Assembly (NCBI GenBank): GCA_014529385.2
Contig: CM043953.1
Location: 73,625,872 to 73,683,871 of the forward strand
Length of the DNA stretch: 58,000 nt
Origin: Adiantum capillus-veneris
Lineage: Eukaryota; Streptophyta; Polypodiopsida; Polypodiales; Pteridaceae
Direction: 5' to 3'
In this document: piece by piece, positions 1-11,253 of the stretch
Numbering within the stretch: position 1 is the first letter of the stretch
How the letters are laid out: each line of letters starts with the position of its first letter
The notes under the pieces: model-generated
Told to the model about the DNA's origin: nothing
Database searches by the model: none
The model's input: only the letters and a program-made list of their open reading frames with translations
Program-made: the position numbers and the translations under genes

Positions 1-960
1 GTTCCATTGTACGATTGTCAGGCAGATATGTCAGCCAACAAGGATGGTTTTGATGTCAATAGTGATATGAATTGAGAACCATTTAGAGATGCACCATGGA
101 CTCTACACCACATTGGAGCACCTTTTTGGCCTGGTGTGGAGAAGAGCAAGTTCTTTACTCGATATGTTGAGGAATGGTTGAAGTTACAAGCTATAATTGT
201 CATTGCAGTGTGCAATAATGTACATGATATTCTACATGTGGATGTTGGGTACGTTCACGAGGGTTGGCCATGCAATTTTGAACTGTCTTATTGGTGCGGT
301 GACTTAGTGACGAAGTGTAAATATCTACCAGTGTGTTTATGGCACATGTGTTACCACAATAGCAGCTTCCGAGTGAGCTAGGGTCTACTCTTCATTTCAC
401 CAACGTTTCACGTTCAACATAGACGTAGCCATCCACATCCACCCATCGCATCCCTAGGAGTCCATGGTACCATCTATTCCATACTAGTTGGCCATACCAC
501 AACCAACCGCTCCACAAGCCACTCTTTCCCTCACTACCCATAGGGCCTCCACCATCACAACCGCCACCGGCATAGCTGCCGCCAAAATTTCCACCATCAA
601 AAACCCGAAACCCAATTTGTATTGTTTATTTCATATAAACTCATTTTGGTACGTAATGTCACCTTCAAACTTTGTATTTGTTCTTCTCACCATATCTAAA
701 ATTTGCAAAGGATCACTTTTTTCATTATCAAAAGAGCACTTAAGACCTTTTTCCACATCAACAAGTACCTTCAGCATAGCCACACACTTTGATCACCATA
801 TCTCAGAACAATAATTGAACAAAAAACATCTAGTTCAAGCATTTTATTATCATTAAAGAAGAGGGGCACATTTTCCCCTTTCCAACCAACACTCTATAAA
901 CATAGAATCCTAAGACTATTTCATCTAGTCCTTTTCCTTACAATTTAGTAGAAAATGACT
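1..960. other. No recognisable gene
   Basis: Short open frames exist on both strands but none shows a known domain, a codon pattern conserved with a neighbour, or a convincing start. A minus-strand stretch near 396-614 reads as a short glycine-rich peptide and is too short to call. I see no LTR end, PBS or poly-A tail here. Confidence 0.5.
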
Positions 961-1173
961 TGTATGACGGGAACACAATCTTAAGTAGTTGCTAACCCAT
1001 CACAAGCTCACCATAGACAAGAGAGACGTAATGCAAACTTGGAATGGATTTTTTTATTCATGAAATGAGCTTTAAGTAGCTCTACATCCTTGCACCACTA
1101 CATGTGGGATAATTCCACTCTTCTCTCTTTCACTCACACTATAGTGACTCTAGGACAAAGCTCATACCTTACA
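961..1173 (-). repeat. LTR-like repeat H, left copy
   Basis: About 210 bp that is repeated, diverged, at 5225-5435 in the same orientation. Read on the minus strand it begins TGTAAGGTATGAG and ends with CA, as an LTR does. The bases just upstream on that strand (plus 1174-1187) are the purine-rich AAGGGGAGGAT, a good polypurine tract. It is therefore probably the 3' LTR of a minus-strand copia-like element whose inside has decayed. No target duplication was found, so the ends are approximate. Confidence 0.5.
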
Positions 1174-1507
1174 ATCCTCCCCTTGGGGTTTGAACTAGGA
1201 CAATACACTGAAGATTCTTATATCCACTAAGGATGACACAGTATCCACACAAGATGTCATTTACATATCCACTAAGGATGACAGATCCACAAAGGATGAA
1301 AAAATCCTCCCCTAGAAGTAGAAAGGCTACAATCTTCCTCTTTGATTATTGAAACACACTTTTCCTTCACCCTTTTCTTCATTCCGTTCTTGGAGTCTTC
1401 TATCCGCACCATGTTGGTGGTGCCAATGATGTCGATCTTGCCATAGATTTGTCTTGAGCTTTATTGAAAAACAAGTGCAATGCAAAAATACCAATGCAAA
1501 ATAACAA

Positions 1508-1531
1508 CTAATGCTAATGCTAATGCTAATG
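1508..1531. repeat. Hexanucleotide microsatellite (CTAATG)4
   Basis: Four uninterrupted copies of CTAATG. Confidence 0.85.
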
Positions 1532-1646
1532 TTGCCAATTTTTCCTTCCCTTGATGTGGAATTCCCAAATTCTCCCATGATGCCTTGGAGCGGTCTTTGC
1601 ACTTAGAGACTCTCTAAGGCCAATGTTTTCACTTCGTACAAGTGCA

Positions 1647-1839
1647 TGAAGGAGTACGAGCGGAAGTGTGACGTGAGAGAGAGTGCGAGAAGAAGAGCAC
1701 GACGATATGGTGAACTCGCTCTACTGTAATGTGTAGAGCATAGTGAGTTCTTATTAGGTTTTTTACAAAAGAATATGTGTACATACCTGGCGGCCCGCCC
1801 ACTTACCTAGGCGACCACATTGGGCTTTATACCCCAACA
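1647..1839 (-). repeat. 3' LTR of the gag-only element
   Basis: 193 bp, ends TG...CA when read on the minus strand, identical in length to the partner at 4015-4207 and nearly identical in sequence. Flanked outside by GTGCA. Confidence 0.92.
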
Positions 1840-1850
1840 ACCTCCCACTT
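1840..1850 (-). promoter_or_regulatory. Polypurine tract of the gag-only element
   Basis: AAGTGGGAGGT on the minus strand, directly next to the 3' LTR. This is the plus-strand primer of reverse transcription. Confidence 0.8.
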
Positions 1851-1928
1851 AAAGTCCAATGTGGTACTTTAAGTGTGAGAGAAGCTACTATACAAGCTAA
1901 TATACAAGAGATGTAGAGAAGTGATGTA

Positions 1929-2915
1929 CTACCCTACACCTAAGTGCTTGCGAAAATGCGCAAAGCTCTCTGAGGGAAGTCCTTTTGTAAGTAGATCAAC
2001 AGGATTTTCTGTGGTGTGAACTTTGACAAGCTGAATTTGCTTATCCTCGAGCATTTCCCTGATCAAATGATACTTCACATCCACATGATTTTCTTGAATC
2101 TTCACTGAGGACTTGTTCTTCTCACCATGGTCTTCAGCTTTCTCTTTGCCTTTTTCTGCTTTCCATTCTCTGCAGTCTCTTTTCATGTGACCCTTCTTGC
2201 CACAATGGTAGCATTCTATGTCACTCTTGCCTTTAGCACTGCAGGACTTGCTACGAGACTGATTCCTCTTTCCACCTTTGTACTTTTCTTTGGTCCTTCC
2301 CCTGACAACTAAGGCTGTTCCTTTGCCTTTGTCCATTGTCTTTCTATTGGTTTCTTCAGTAAGAAGACTTCCTTCTACACCTGCTATGTTCAAACCATCT
2401 GGAGGTGCAGAATTACTCAAAGCTGTGCGAAAAGTGTCCCAACTTTCCGGCAATGTGATCAACAGGAACATAGCTCTAACAGGTTCATCAAACTTGGCAC
2501 CTTGAGCTAACAACTGACTGTAGATGGTGTTGAATTCATTCAGATGATTGGACATAGGTGTCCCTTCTTTCATCTTGAAGTCAACAAGCTTCTTAAGCCA
2601 GTATACCTGTGAAGCTGCACTCTGCTTCTCATAAAGATCACTCAGCTTTGTCCATGCTTCATAAGCCGACATCTCGTCTGCTATATTGAAGTAAACGCTT
2701 TCTGCCAAAGTCAGCATAATGGTAGAAAGTGCCAATTCATCCATTTCGCTCCATTCATCTTCGTCAATATCTTGTGGTTTTATCCCCTTGAGCTTTATAG
2801 GTTTTATCTGCTTCTATTGTACCAATACGTGCCAAATCTGCTTCTTCCACAATGGGAAATTGGTTCCATCCAGCTTCTTGATATTGTAAAGAGCAGTGTC
2901 CTGTGATCCAGTCAT
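1929..2915 (-). pseudogene. Copia gag fused to RNase H tail, one internal stop
   Basis: The frame starts at the ATG at 2913-2915, where the first residues include KLDGTNFPLWKKQIW, typical of plant copia gag. It is broken once by a TAG codon at 2814-2816 (codon 34); after that it is open to 1929. The body contains the UBN2-type gag capsid region and one CCHC zinc knuckle, CYHCGKKGHMKRDC, followed by a lysine-rich stretch. The final ~45 residues (IQLVKVHTTENPVDLLTKGL and on) match the C-terminus of copia RNase H rather than gag. The protein would bind element RNA and form virus-like particles. The stop follows CAA but the next codon is AAG, so it does not match the classic readthrough context; a simple loss mutation is more likely. 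An ATG at 2744 could give a shorter product. Confidence 0.82.
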
Positions 2916-4000
2916 AGCTACGCTTCACAGTAGTTTACTTTCCAGGGAAAAATTCGGCAGAGTTTCCCCTGTAAACTGACCTCTGAACCAATATCAACCT
3001 GTCAAATGAACCAAGAAAGCTTCAGATTCTGCAGAAATTTCGGCAGAGTCTCCTTTGTAAAATGGCTCTGGTGTACTAAAAAACAGACCAAAAAACAGCT
3101 CAAAAACACTGTCTCTCTGATACCCTAAGCTGCGGGTAAACCTGTCCTGCACCTGTACTTTCTCTCTCTGTCCTGTCTCACTGTCCTGTAAGCATAGACT
3201 GCGACAATGCCTCAACGGCAGTAAAGCAAAGATGCAATCCCAACTGTCTAACTCATAGTCAATACATCCTAGCTGCCTATCTAAGGGTGCTCGAGGGATC
3301 GCTCCAAGACCTGTATCACCGAAAGGATCTCAATATTCGAGAATCCCCCAGCTCAATAAAACCTCACTCAACCCTCAACAAAGGCTGCAGTAAATCTGAC
3401 AATACATAGACTTCCCACAAAATCATACATCCACAAATTTCCCACTATATGTTGTAATCGCTGCGGCGGTTGTTTGCTGCGTGACTCACAGCCAGCAAAC
3501 CCTCAACAGACATATATCATCTCTGACAATACACCCCATGTGGAAGTACCTGCAATGTCAGGATGAAATCTGGAATATCAAGCAGCAAACACAAGCTACC
3601 TGATGAACTAGTGGATGTCGCCTACAATCTGTGTGTAGATGCGTCCGTGTCGTATGTGACACGCCTCCAAGAACTGTGAGCCGTCCTTCGTTGTGTAGAC
3701 AGCCACAAATCATCACTCTGGAAGTGTAGATATCCTCAACACTTGCAATTGTAGGCCGAAACCCCAAATTTTCAGAGTCGGATCTGCACCCATCGAGACC
3801 ACGTAGTCGAAAATGGCCTGCGCAGAACTTTGTCAAAGCCGAACGGTGGCCGAGATGACCTCATAATGAAATTCTGAGAACACCGAGCCCTTCGAGCTCA
3901 CCCACGAGATTTGGGGCCGTATCTTCGCCTGTCGAATCTCACTCCAATCTAAGCAGGTGACTCTGGCTACCTGCAAATGCTGCCCCGAGCCTCGATCTGA
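2916..4000 (-). other. Untranslated leader of the gag-only element
   Basis: About 1.1 kb between primer site and gag start with no domain recognised. Unusually long compared with the coding part of the element, as expected where the leader carries packaging and primer signals. Confidence 0.55.
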
Positions 4001-4012
4001 GCTCTGATACCA
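4001..4012 (-). promoter_or_regulatory. Primer binding site (tRNA-iMet) of the gag-only element
   Basis: Reads TGGTATCAGAGC on the minus strand, two bases inside the 5' LTR. This is the complement of the plant initiator tRNA-Met 3' end. Confidence 0.92.
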
Positions 4013-4014
4013 GT

Positions 4015-4207
4015 TGAAGGAGTACGAGCGGAAGTGTGATGCGAGAGAGAGTGCGAGAAGAAGAGCACGACGATATGGTGAACTCGCTCTACTGTAATGT
4101 GTAGAGCATAGTGAGTTCTTATTAGGTTTTTTACAAAAGAATATGTGTACATACCTAGCGGCCCGCCCACTTACCTGGGCGACCACATTGGGCTTTATAC
4201 CCCAACA
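4015..4207 (-). repeat. 5' LTR of the gag-only element
   Basis: 193 bp, starts TGTTGGGGTATAAAG on the minus strand and ends TTCA. Followed outward by the GTGCA duplication. Confidence 0.92.
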
Positions 4208-4212
4208 GTGCA

Positions 4213-5224
4213 CGATGACATTGTTCTCCTTAATGATAGATGTAGTGATATACATTGCAACAAATTGTGCTTGGCTGCATTAAATTTTAGTTAATTGAGT
4301 GAGAGAGAGAGAGAGAGAGAGACTCCTTTTGAATACTCCTTTGTGAAGTACTTCTTCACCTTTTGGGTGGAGTCACACTTCACTATAGAAAACTTTGCTT
4401 TGCTTTGAAGAATTTGAAGCCTTAAAGGTTCCTTTTAGTGCTTGTGACGAAGCTTTGACAACATTGTAAACTCGCCTTTGAATGCTTATTGAAATTCCCT
4501 TTGAATCCCTCTTGAAGAGAGAGGTTAGCTCTACTAGAATTCTTTTTGGGAGAATGAATATTTAGAATTCTTTGTAAACTCTCCTTGAATGCAACTTTTG
4601 TGTAATCCTGTGAGGCTCCTCGTAAGGTATGAGCTTTGGTTGAGGCTATGGAGTGATGGTGTCGTGGGGATCAACCTTAGTGATAGGGGGCTTTTGAATG
4701 GCTCGGCTCTCGGGATTGAAGGCTTGGAAAAGAAAAACTTTAAATAATTGAATAAATCAAAATGCGTTGTAGAATAAAGTGGTCTGATGAGTCAGGGTTG
4801 ATGACAATTACCAGCAAATGTTGAGGCGAGCTGCAAGTGCAGTGAGAGCCGGGCAGGGGCCGCAAGCACTGAGTAGGAAACTTTCTTGCATAGTTATCCT
4901 CTCAAAATGAGCACCAAAATGATTGGTGTGCCAAGGACATGCCCACACATAGATAGATTAGGGCTTAATTAGTGAGATATGCAACTAGTTATGGACAATG
5001 CCAATGGACCATAATGATAATTAAGAAATCCTAATTACTCCATTGAAGATGCTAATCACTAACACACAAAAGCATAACAACAAACCTAGCTAGTATACTA
5101 TAGCTCTATAACACTTAATGGGAATGGGATCGTGCTAGCCAGGGTGGAGGAAAGACAAACATTGTGCACACAAATGAGTGTAGATTATCACTCAAGCAAA
5201 TTAGGTTCCAAGATAGATTAACTT
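4213..5224. other. No recognisable gene; flank of repeat H
   Basis: Contains a (GA)11 run at 4301-4322 and otherwise no domain. At 4630-4645 an 18-base match to one end of repeat H occurs in the opposite orientation. CTGATGAG near 4788 lacks the rest of a hammerhead ribozyme. Confidence 0.5.
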
Positions 5225-5435
5225 GGACTCATAAACACGATCTTGAGTAATTGCTAATCCATCACAAGCTCACCATAGACAAGAGAGATGTAATGCAAAC
5301 TTGGAATGGATTTGTTTATTCTTGAAATGAGTTTTAAGTAGCTCTACATCCTTGCATCACTACATGTGGGATATTTCCACTCTTCTCTCATTCACTCACA
5401 TTATAGTGACTCTAGGACAAAGCTCATACCTTACT
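5225..5435 (-). repeat. LTR-like repeat H, right copy
   Basis: Diverged copy of 961-1173 in the same orientation. With that copy it frames about 4 kb that now includes the gag-only element. No primer site is seen next to it, so it may be a decayed 5' LTR or an unrelated copy. Confidence 0.5.
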
Positions 5436-5552
5436 GCCCTTGCCACGTGACATAAGGAGAGGGATTAGACGGGGGAGTGTAAGCCAGGGCAAAGAAAGAG
5501 AGAGAGGGAGGAGGCCTTGGCATGGGGAAGCGGGAGTGGATTGGGTGCCAAG

Positions 5553-5558
<6 letters not shown>

Positions 5559-5620
<62 letters not shown>
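5559..5620. repeat. Compound microsatellite (CT)n(CA)n
   Basis: About 38 bases of CT repeats continuing straight into about 26 bases of CA repeats. Confidence 0.95.
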
Positions 5621-5745
5621 GAAAGGGGAGCTCCCTCCATCCCCTTGTCCATAGGACGTGCCACACACTCGTTCTTATGAATGACCTTGAGCCCTTTTAT
5701 CTAAGGGCATGGACTCCTTTTTTCCCAAGGATCCCTACCTCCTAA

Positions 5746-7356
5746 GTTGGTTCCCATATCTCACACGTTAGGTTTCAGCCTTATTGTATTGCATGTGGAC
5801 CTCTTGTTTAACCAAGGGTCCAAGCCTTGTTACCTTCCCATTTTTCTCCCTCTTTCTTCCCCCTCCTTTCTAGTCCCCATGTTTGACTCGAGGACAAGCA
5901 CACAACACTACTTTGATGGACAGGATTGTGTGCTTTTTGAGCCACACATTTCTTGTTTAGGTTTTTGTAATACCCACTAGGTTTTGGTACAATGCCATGC
6001 TATTCTGGTTTTGAAGTGGCTCTCGTTTTTTTTTCCAAAGGGATTTCTTTGATCACAAAAAAAATTTTATTTGCATAAATATATTATTGCAACATCTTTT
6101 TACAAAAGGATCTGATGTGATATTCCAATGTGGATCCAATACTAGACTAAAAAAATTAGAAAATCCTTGAGAAGGAGACACTCTAAAACAGTATAAGAAT
6201 GAGAGGATAGTTGGGCAGTGGTTTTTCAATAATCAACCCAAAAAATCTAATTATTATTATTTGTTCAAATCGTTATTATGCCATGCCTATCATAGGGGGT
6301 GATGGCCTTTGGTTGAAGTTCAAGATAAGAAATGATAAATAATAAATAAAAATAAGAGGAAGAGAAGAGCTATATTTGAATTCTTTTTTTGGAAACTTTG
6401 AGGATGTGACGAATGCTTTGAGTTATACTCCAAAATTGTAAAGTTTGAACAAAGTAGGGCTATAGTTAACTTGATATTTTTTTAAGTTTTGACATGGATA
6501 ACAATTCATAGGCTTTTTTGACATCTATAATAGTGCAATACGTTTTCATGGCTAAAAATATATTTTGTTTTGTTTATTTAGATATAGGTGAAAGTCCTAT
6601 CCTTGCTTGAAGGCGAACCTTAAAGATGCAAATCTAGTTCATCTATGAATTTATGTATAGGGATATTTGTGAACGTGGTGTTCTTTTGTGTCTAAGTAGT
6701 CTATCTATAGCGCGCGCGCACACACACACATTACTTTTATCCCTGTTGCTTAATATTGGCCTATCATACACCCTGAAACTTCAGTCTCAAACTGGTAAAT
6801 TACAATACTAATTTGGATGTGATCTTGTTCATTAAAATACCTTCCTTTGGAGGCTTTAAAGTGTAGCCCCCCTCTAGGGCCAAAACCCTTCTTGCGCTAT
6901 ATTGGCTTGAGTATAGTGTTGAGGTTGGTTTGCTTTTGATGGAACTAATCGTAAAACACTCTTGTGTAGCCTAACTTTTGTAAAAAAATTAGGGCTGATC
7001 TCACCCATAAAAACTTTGGCATAACATAACTTTTTTCAGAAATATCATGTCTTTGTAATTTTTAACCTTATCCTTCAAAGGACCTTTCACTTAATGCATG
7101 TAATCTATAGCTCTCCTAGTAATTTGAACCCTTGCTTGTATTATCCCGGCTTTGGCATAGCCCTTTCGACAATTTACTACTGGAACTCACCCCTAAACAT
7201 ATCGAGGGAAATCTTACATTATGTAATTGTGTGAACAATCCCTTAAGGCTTATTCCCAAAGGGTTAAGAACTTTGGCATATTTGAGTACGTGCCTTTAAT
7301 TTATGGTTTTGGTGCAAAACTGGTTTTCGTCCCTGCCTAATGCTTAACAATATCCC

Positions 7357-7360
<4 letters not shown>
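5746..7360. other. No recognisable gene
   Basis: AT-rich sequence without a supported reading frame. A short alternating CG/CA tract lies at 6710-6730. Confidence 0.5.

Positions 7361-7412
<52 letters not shown>
7361..7412. repeat. Microsatellite (CT)26
   Basis: Uninterrupted CT array. The long open frames through it on both strands are artefacts of the repeat. Confidence 0.95.
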
Positions 7413-7414
<2 letters not shown>

Positions 7415-7539
7415 GAGAAATCCGGAGGTTCTCGCTTTAGCCATTACACCACACACATTGCCCCAAACTACAAATCTCTCTTCTTCTCCGAGCGCGGTAA
7501 CCGAACCCACCCCTACATCCTTGAGCCCATCCCATTGAG

Positions 7540-7854
7540 TGTGATCTGCACCATTGCCTCCATTCGTCTTAGCTCCCATTCTCTACGCTGCGAGACAGGA
7601 CGTTGGGACACTGGCGAGGAGTCTCATCGACTTTGCACCTTGTGCCCTCGTCAAGTGCGAGAGAGTGAGTACCACACACTACTTGAGTGCTCAGCTTTTG
7701 ACCACATTAGGTCCTCTTTTCCCCATATATTCAGCCATGAGCTCTCCCTACATACCTTCCTCTCCCAACCACGATGTGGACTCTCTATTGCGACGCTCAT
7801 TTCAGCCATTTTTGAGCATCGAGAGTCACTTATGACCTCCACTCACACCATATG
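7540..7854 (+). pseudogene. LINE 3' fragment (RT C-terminal zinc-finger region)
   Basis: The plus frame shows the pattern after the reverse transcriptase of non-LTR elements. A region HSLRCETGRWD is followed by LCTLCPRQVRESEYHTLLEC, a C-x2-C-x(9-10)-H-x3-C finger, then an aliphatic tail ending near 7854. Only the distal part of the protein is present and the frame opens out of the CT array, so it is a fragment. No poly-A tail or target duplication was found. It is not the same sequence as the LINE at 12.1-14.3 kb. Confidence 0.65.
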
Positions 7855-7902
7855 ACATGTTCATTTGGTCCCATAGGTCATATTTGACCTCCGAGGACGA
7901 TA

Positions 7903-7908
<6 letters not shown>

Positions 7909-7946
<38 letters not shown>
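7909..7946. repeat. Microsatellite (CT)n
   Basis: CT array of about 38 bases. Confidence 0.95.
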
Positions 7947-7947
<1 letters not shown>

Positions 7948-10152
7948 AACTCATGATGGCTTAAAAGGGGAATGGCACCGTCTACTCACTTAGACTTTGT
8001 GCTGATTTTGTAAGCGGAGCCCATTGCAAAATCTTCAAATTCTATCATTAATGCACAATGGGATTTTAGTGCACAGTGTCAATATGACCCTTCTTTCCAT
8101 GATACATCATGATTGAGATTGCAGATTCACATGTATGGTATTTTTATAGTGGTGCAACAAAGCACATTACATCTCATGTGACTTGTTCACTTCTCTTGAT
8201 GTTGTCCCTAACAGGAATACTATCAATTGTGCCAACAATGCCTCTTATCTAGTTCAAGGAGTTGAAATGATTGTAATCACTACAATTAATGGAAGTTGCT
8301 TCACACTATTTGATGTGTTTTTTGTGCTTGGGATCAAGAAACTGCTGTTTGTTTTTGCATTAGCAAGACTTAGACTTTTTGCAAAGATTTTGAATAAAAT
8401 ATGCATTGTTCACAATCCTAATTCGTGTGACATTAGTATGGCATGAGGAACCTTTTCTTGTGGGCTATACAAGCTCAAATCTTATGACAATTTTTTGAAA
8501 AATTTGATGTGTTTTCAACAATCTAATATGGTTGCCTCATTGCCCCCTTTGGAGGCACCATCTGAGCATATTTGCGAAGGCTATATTTTGAGAAAATTGC
8601 AAAGTAAGTTTTTGAAAGATGGGTCAGTGCGGGCTATTCCTAAGTTGTAGTTTGTTGAGAATGATGTTTGTGGCCCGATGCACACTCCTCCTTTTGGTAA
8701 TCATTTGTATTTTATGACTTTTGTTGATGATTACTCATGGGTATATTCACTTAAGGCCAAGTATGAAGTGTTTATGTGCTTCAAATTTTTTTTGCTATTG
8801 AGTAAACTGTATCTAGTTGTATGTGGGCACCCTTCATTTTGATCAAGGGGAGAAGTATGTGTCAAAAACTTGATGCATTTTTATTGGTAAAGGCATAAAA
8901 CACCAATGTATAGTGCTTTATACACCCCATAAAAATGGTGTTGCTTAGAAGAAAAACAAGTCACTTATGGAGATGCCATGATGTATGGTCAAAACTCAAT
9001 TTTTCCATATGCTTTTTGGATAGAGGCTATCATGTGTGTTACCAAAATACTTAACACGTGTCCTACTAAAGATTTGCAGTTTACAACTCCATATGATTCA
9101 TAGCATGATAAGTAGACATCTAATAGTCCCTTGACTTAGCTTATGCTCTAGTGCCACAACAACAACACAAGAAATTGAATGGTAAGGCTATCAAATGCAT
9201 CTTTGTGTGCTGAAAGCAACGGTTACATGTTAAATCATCGGCAATTGAAATATATCTTGAAATCTTGAGATATTGTTTTTGTGGAAGATGTAGTTCAACC
9301 GGTGTCATGTACTAAAAAGACATATGTAAGCTCACATGACATTTTCAATACCTTGCTCCCTCTTTTTCATGGTGGGAATACAAACATAAGTCCAAATGAG
9401 ACAAATACTCAACCTACACAAGTTTCAGGTGATCTCATTGACCAACCTAAATCTGATGTGGATGTAAATGATGTACCTCATGACAATAAATCGGATGTGC
9501 CTTTGTTTAGTCGTATTTGATTGGGTTATCATCATGCTTCTTATGCATCAGATTACTATGCTTTTGTTATTTCCAATATATGTCATGAGGAGGAACCGCT
9601 TACATCTGATAAAGCACAAAATTCAAAAAATTGGATGGCTACTTTGTAAGATGAGTATGATGCACTTGTAAAGGAAAATATTTGGTGTTTATGTGACTTG
9701 TCTCGTGGCAAGAAATCCATTGGTACAAAATTCTTTTATACGTTCAGACGTAAGCCAATTGGTAGTATCTATCTCTACAAGGCAAAGCTTGCTGAAAAAA
9801 GGTTATGGTCAACAAAAGGGTATCGATTATAAAGAAAATTTTTCTTCCACTTGTTATATGACTGGTTTTTGTTTCATTTGTGCATCAATAGCTTATTTTG
9901 GATGGGATGTACATTAGTCGGACATTAAAATTGCTTTCTTGAATAGTGACTCGTATGAGGAAGTGTATGTAATGTAGCCTTGTGGTTTTCTCAAGAAAAG
10001 AAAGTGTGTAGATGTAATACAGTGCTGCATGATTTAAATAAATCTTCTTGTGCTTGGTATGAGAAGATGCATAATCATTTGGCTACACATGGATTTTGAA
10101 ATTGCCCAACAAAGAGCTCTTGTATGTAAAATGTATAGATGATCTATATCTT

Positions 10153-10245
10153 ATTGTTGCTGTGTATGTGGATGATCAATGGTCCAAATGAGATGCGTAT
10201 TGTTGTTGTATATGTGGAAAATTTATTGCTTACTTATTCAAATGA
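10153..10245 (+). repeat. 46-bp local duplication in the RT active-site region
   Basis: Two diverged copies beginning ATTGTTG at 10153 and 10199. The first encodes YVDD, the second YVEN, followed by normal downstream RT. Confidence 0.5.
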
Positions 10246-10950
10246 GATATATATTTCTCAATTCAAAGCTATTTTGAACGCCACATTTGAGACACCAAAT
10301 TTGGGGCTTTTGTATCATTATTTGGGTATTCAGTTTAAGCAATGTGATGAAGGTATTGCATCATTTCAAACATAGTATGTGCAAAATTTGCTCAAAAGAT
10401 TTCAAACCAATTGCACTCATATGGAAGCAGGGTTTGAATCTAAGTCTATATGATGCTAGAGATTCTATAGATATTGTCCTCTAGCAGACAATTGTTGGTT
10501 GCCTTATTTATGTATGCGTTACAAGGCAAGATGTTCAATTTGTAGTCTAACAAGTGAGCAGATTTATGCATAGCTCAGGTCTAAGCATTGGTAGGTATTT
10601 GAGAGGATCTTTCACTACTTGGGTGGTAGTATAAATCTTGGGTTGTATCCCAAGGGGGATTGTTGTTGCAAGATTTACATGTTGTTTCTAACTAGGATTG
10701 GGCTTGTTGCTATGACACACGAGTGTCAATGAGTGGTTTTTGTTTTATGCTTGGGAGTTCATGCATATCTTGGTTGAATAACAAGCAACCTACTACGGCT
10801 ACCTCTAGTTGTGAGGTTCAGCATGTATGGCTTAGACACCTTATGATTGGTTTGGGAGTTGGATACTGGCACTCTCATTTGCTTGGACATTCTGAGCGCA
10901 TCAGTAGTTGCAAGGAACCTAGTCTTTAATGATTGCACAAACACATTGAG

Positions 10951-11113
10951 GTGTATTATCACTATGTTAGGGAGAGACTCTAAGCTAGAAATATCACCTT
11001 GCCTTATGTGCAAACACAAGATAACTTTGCCTTATGTGTATTATCACTATGTTAGGGAGAGACTCTTAGCTAGAAATATCACCTTGCCTTATGTGCAAAC
11101 AGAAGATAACTTC
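10951..11113 (+). repeat. 85-bp tandem duplication in RNase H of element I
   Basis: The segment starting GTGTATTATCACTATG recurs at 11036 with few changes. The 85-bp period is not a multiple of three, so the duplication shifts the frame; the second copy restores the recognisable RNase H frame. Confidence 0.88.
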
Positions 11114-11242
11114 ATGGACCTTTTCATAAAGGCATTGCCTTCAGTGAGAGGTTTGAAACATTTTGCAAAGCTTTGGGCTTTCTTCCCTTTGTGGATTGAT
11201 CATGTCCATAGGGAATGGAATTGCCTTATAGATTATCACTCC

Positions 11243-11253
11243 CGAGGGGGATT
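11243..11253 (+). promoter_or_regulatory. Polypurine tract of element I
   Basis: CGAGGGGGATT directly before the TGTTAC start of the LTR. Confidence 0.75.

Larger units (their letters stand above)
1647..4207 (-). mobile_element. Complete gag-only LTR retrotransposon (TR-GAG-like, copia)
   Basis: A compact element of 2561 bp on the minus strand. It has two 193-bp LTRs (1647-1839 and 4015-4207), a tRNA-Met primer site, a polypurine tract and a copia-type gag reading frame. There is no integrase or reverse transcriptase. A 5-bp target duplication GTGCA sits at 1642-1646 and 4208-4212. The LTRs differ at about four positions by eye, so insertion was fairly recent. The last part of the gag frame is the C-terminal end of copia RNase H joined directly to gag, which shows the element arose by deleting almost the whole pol gene of a parent. 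Known relatives in plants are the gag-only terminal-repeat elements called TR-GAG; assignment to that class is inference from structure. Confidence 0.9.
8100..11253 (+). pseudogene. Decayed Ty1-copia polyprotein (element I)
   Basis: Pol domains appear in copia order on the plus strand, with many stops and frame changes. Protease core WYFYSGATKHITS at about 8130-8170 has Tyr in place of the catalytic Asp. Pre-integrase and integrase remnants run from about 8450 to 9100. A linker at 9280-9520 matches a linker in element D. RT runs from about 9650 to 10400, with its active-site region locally duplicated. RNase H ends at 10850-11170 (YYHYVRERLLARN, then DLFIKALPSV). Gag and a 5' LTR were not found. 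It is closely related to element D by both LTR and linker. It cannot make a working polyprotein. Confidence 0.82.

Noticed and set aside
396-614. Minus-strand glycine-rich frame (GGNFGGSYAGGG and on)
   Set aside because: About 70 residues, no start or known family, surrounded by non-coding sequence.
2814-2822. Programmed readthrough of the gag TAG
   Set aside because: The codons after TAG do not match the known CAR-YYA readthrough signal, and the stop is near the gag N-terminus where readthrough has no obvious use.
4786-4800. CTGATGAG, core of a hammerhead ribozyme
   Set aside because: No GAAA after a stem II and no pairing stems; a chance match.
5431-5745. Long open frames on both strands through CT/CA arrays (also at 7337-7579, 11590-11935, 15252-15501, 16186-16485, 23287-23461)
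   Set aside because: They are open only because dinucleotide repeats lack stops. The peptides are Leu-Ser, Arg-Glu, Thr-His or Val-Cys runs with no domain.
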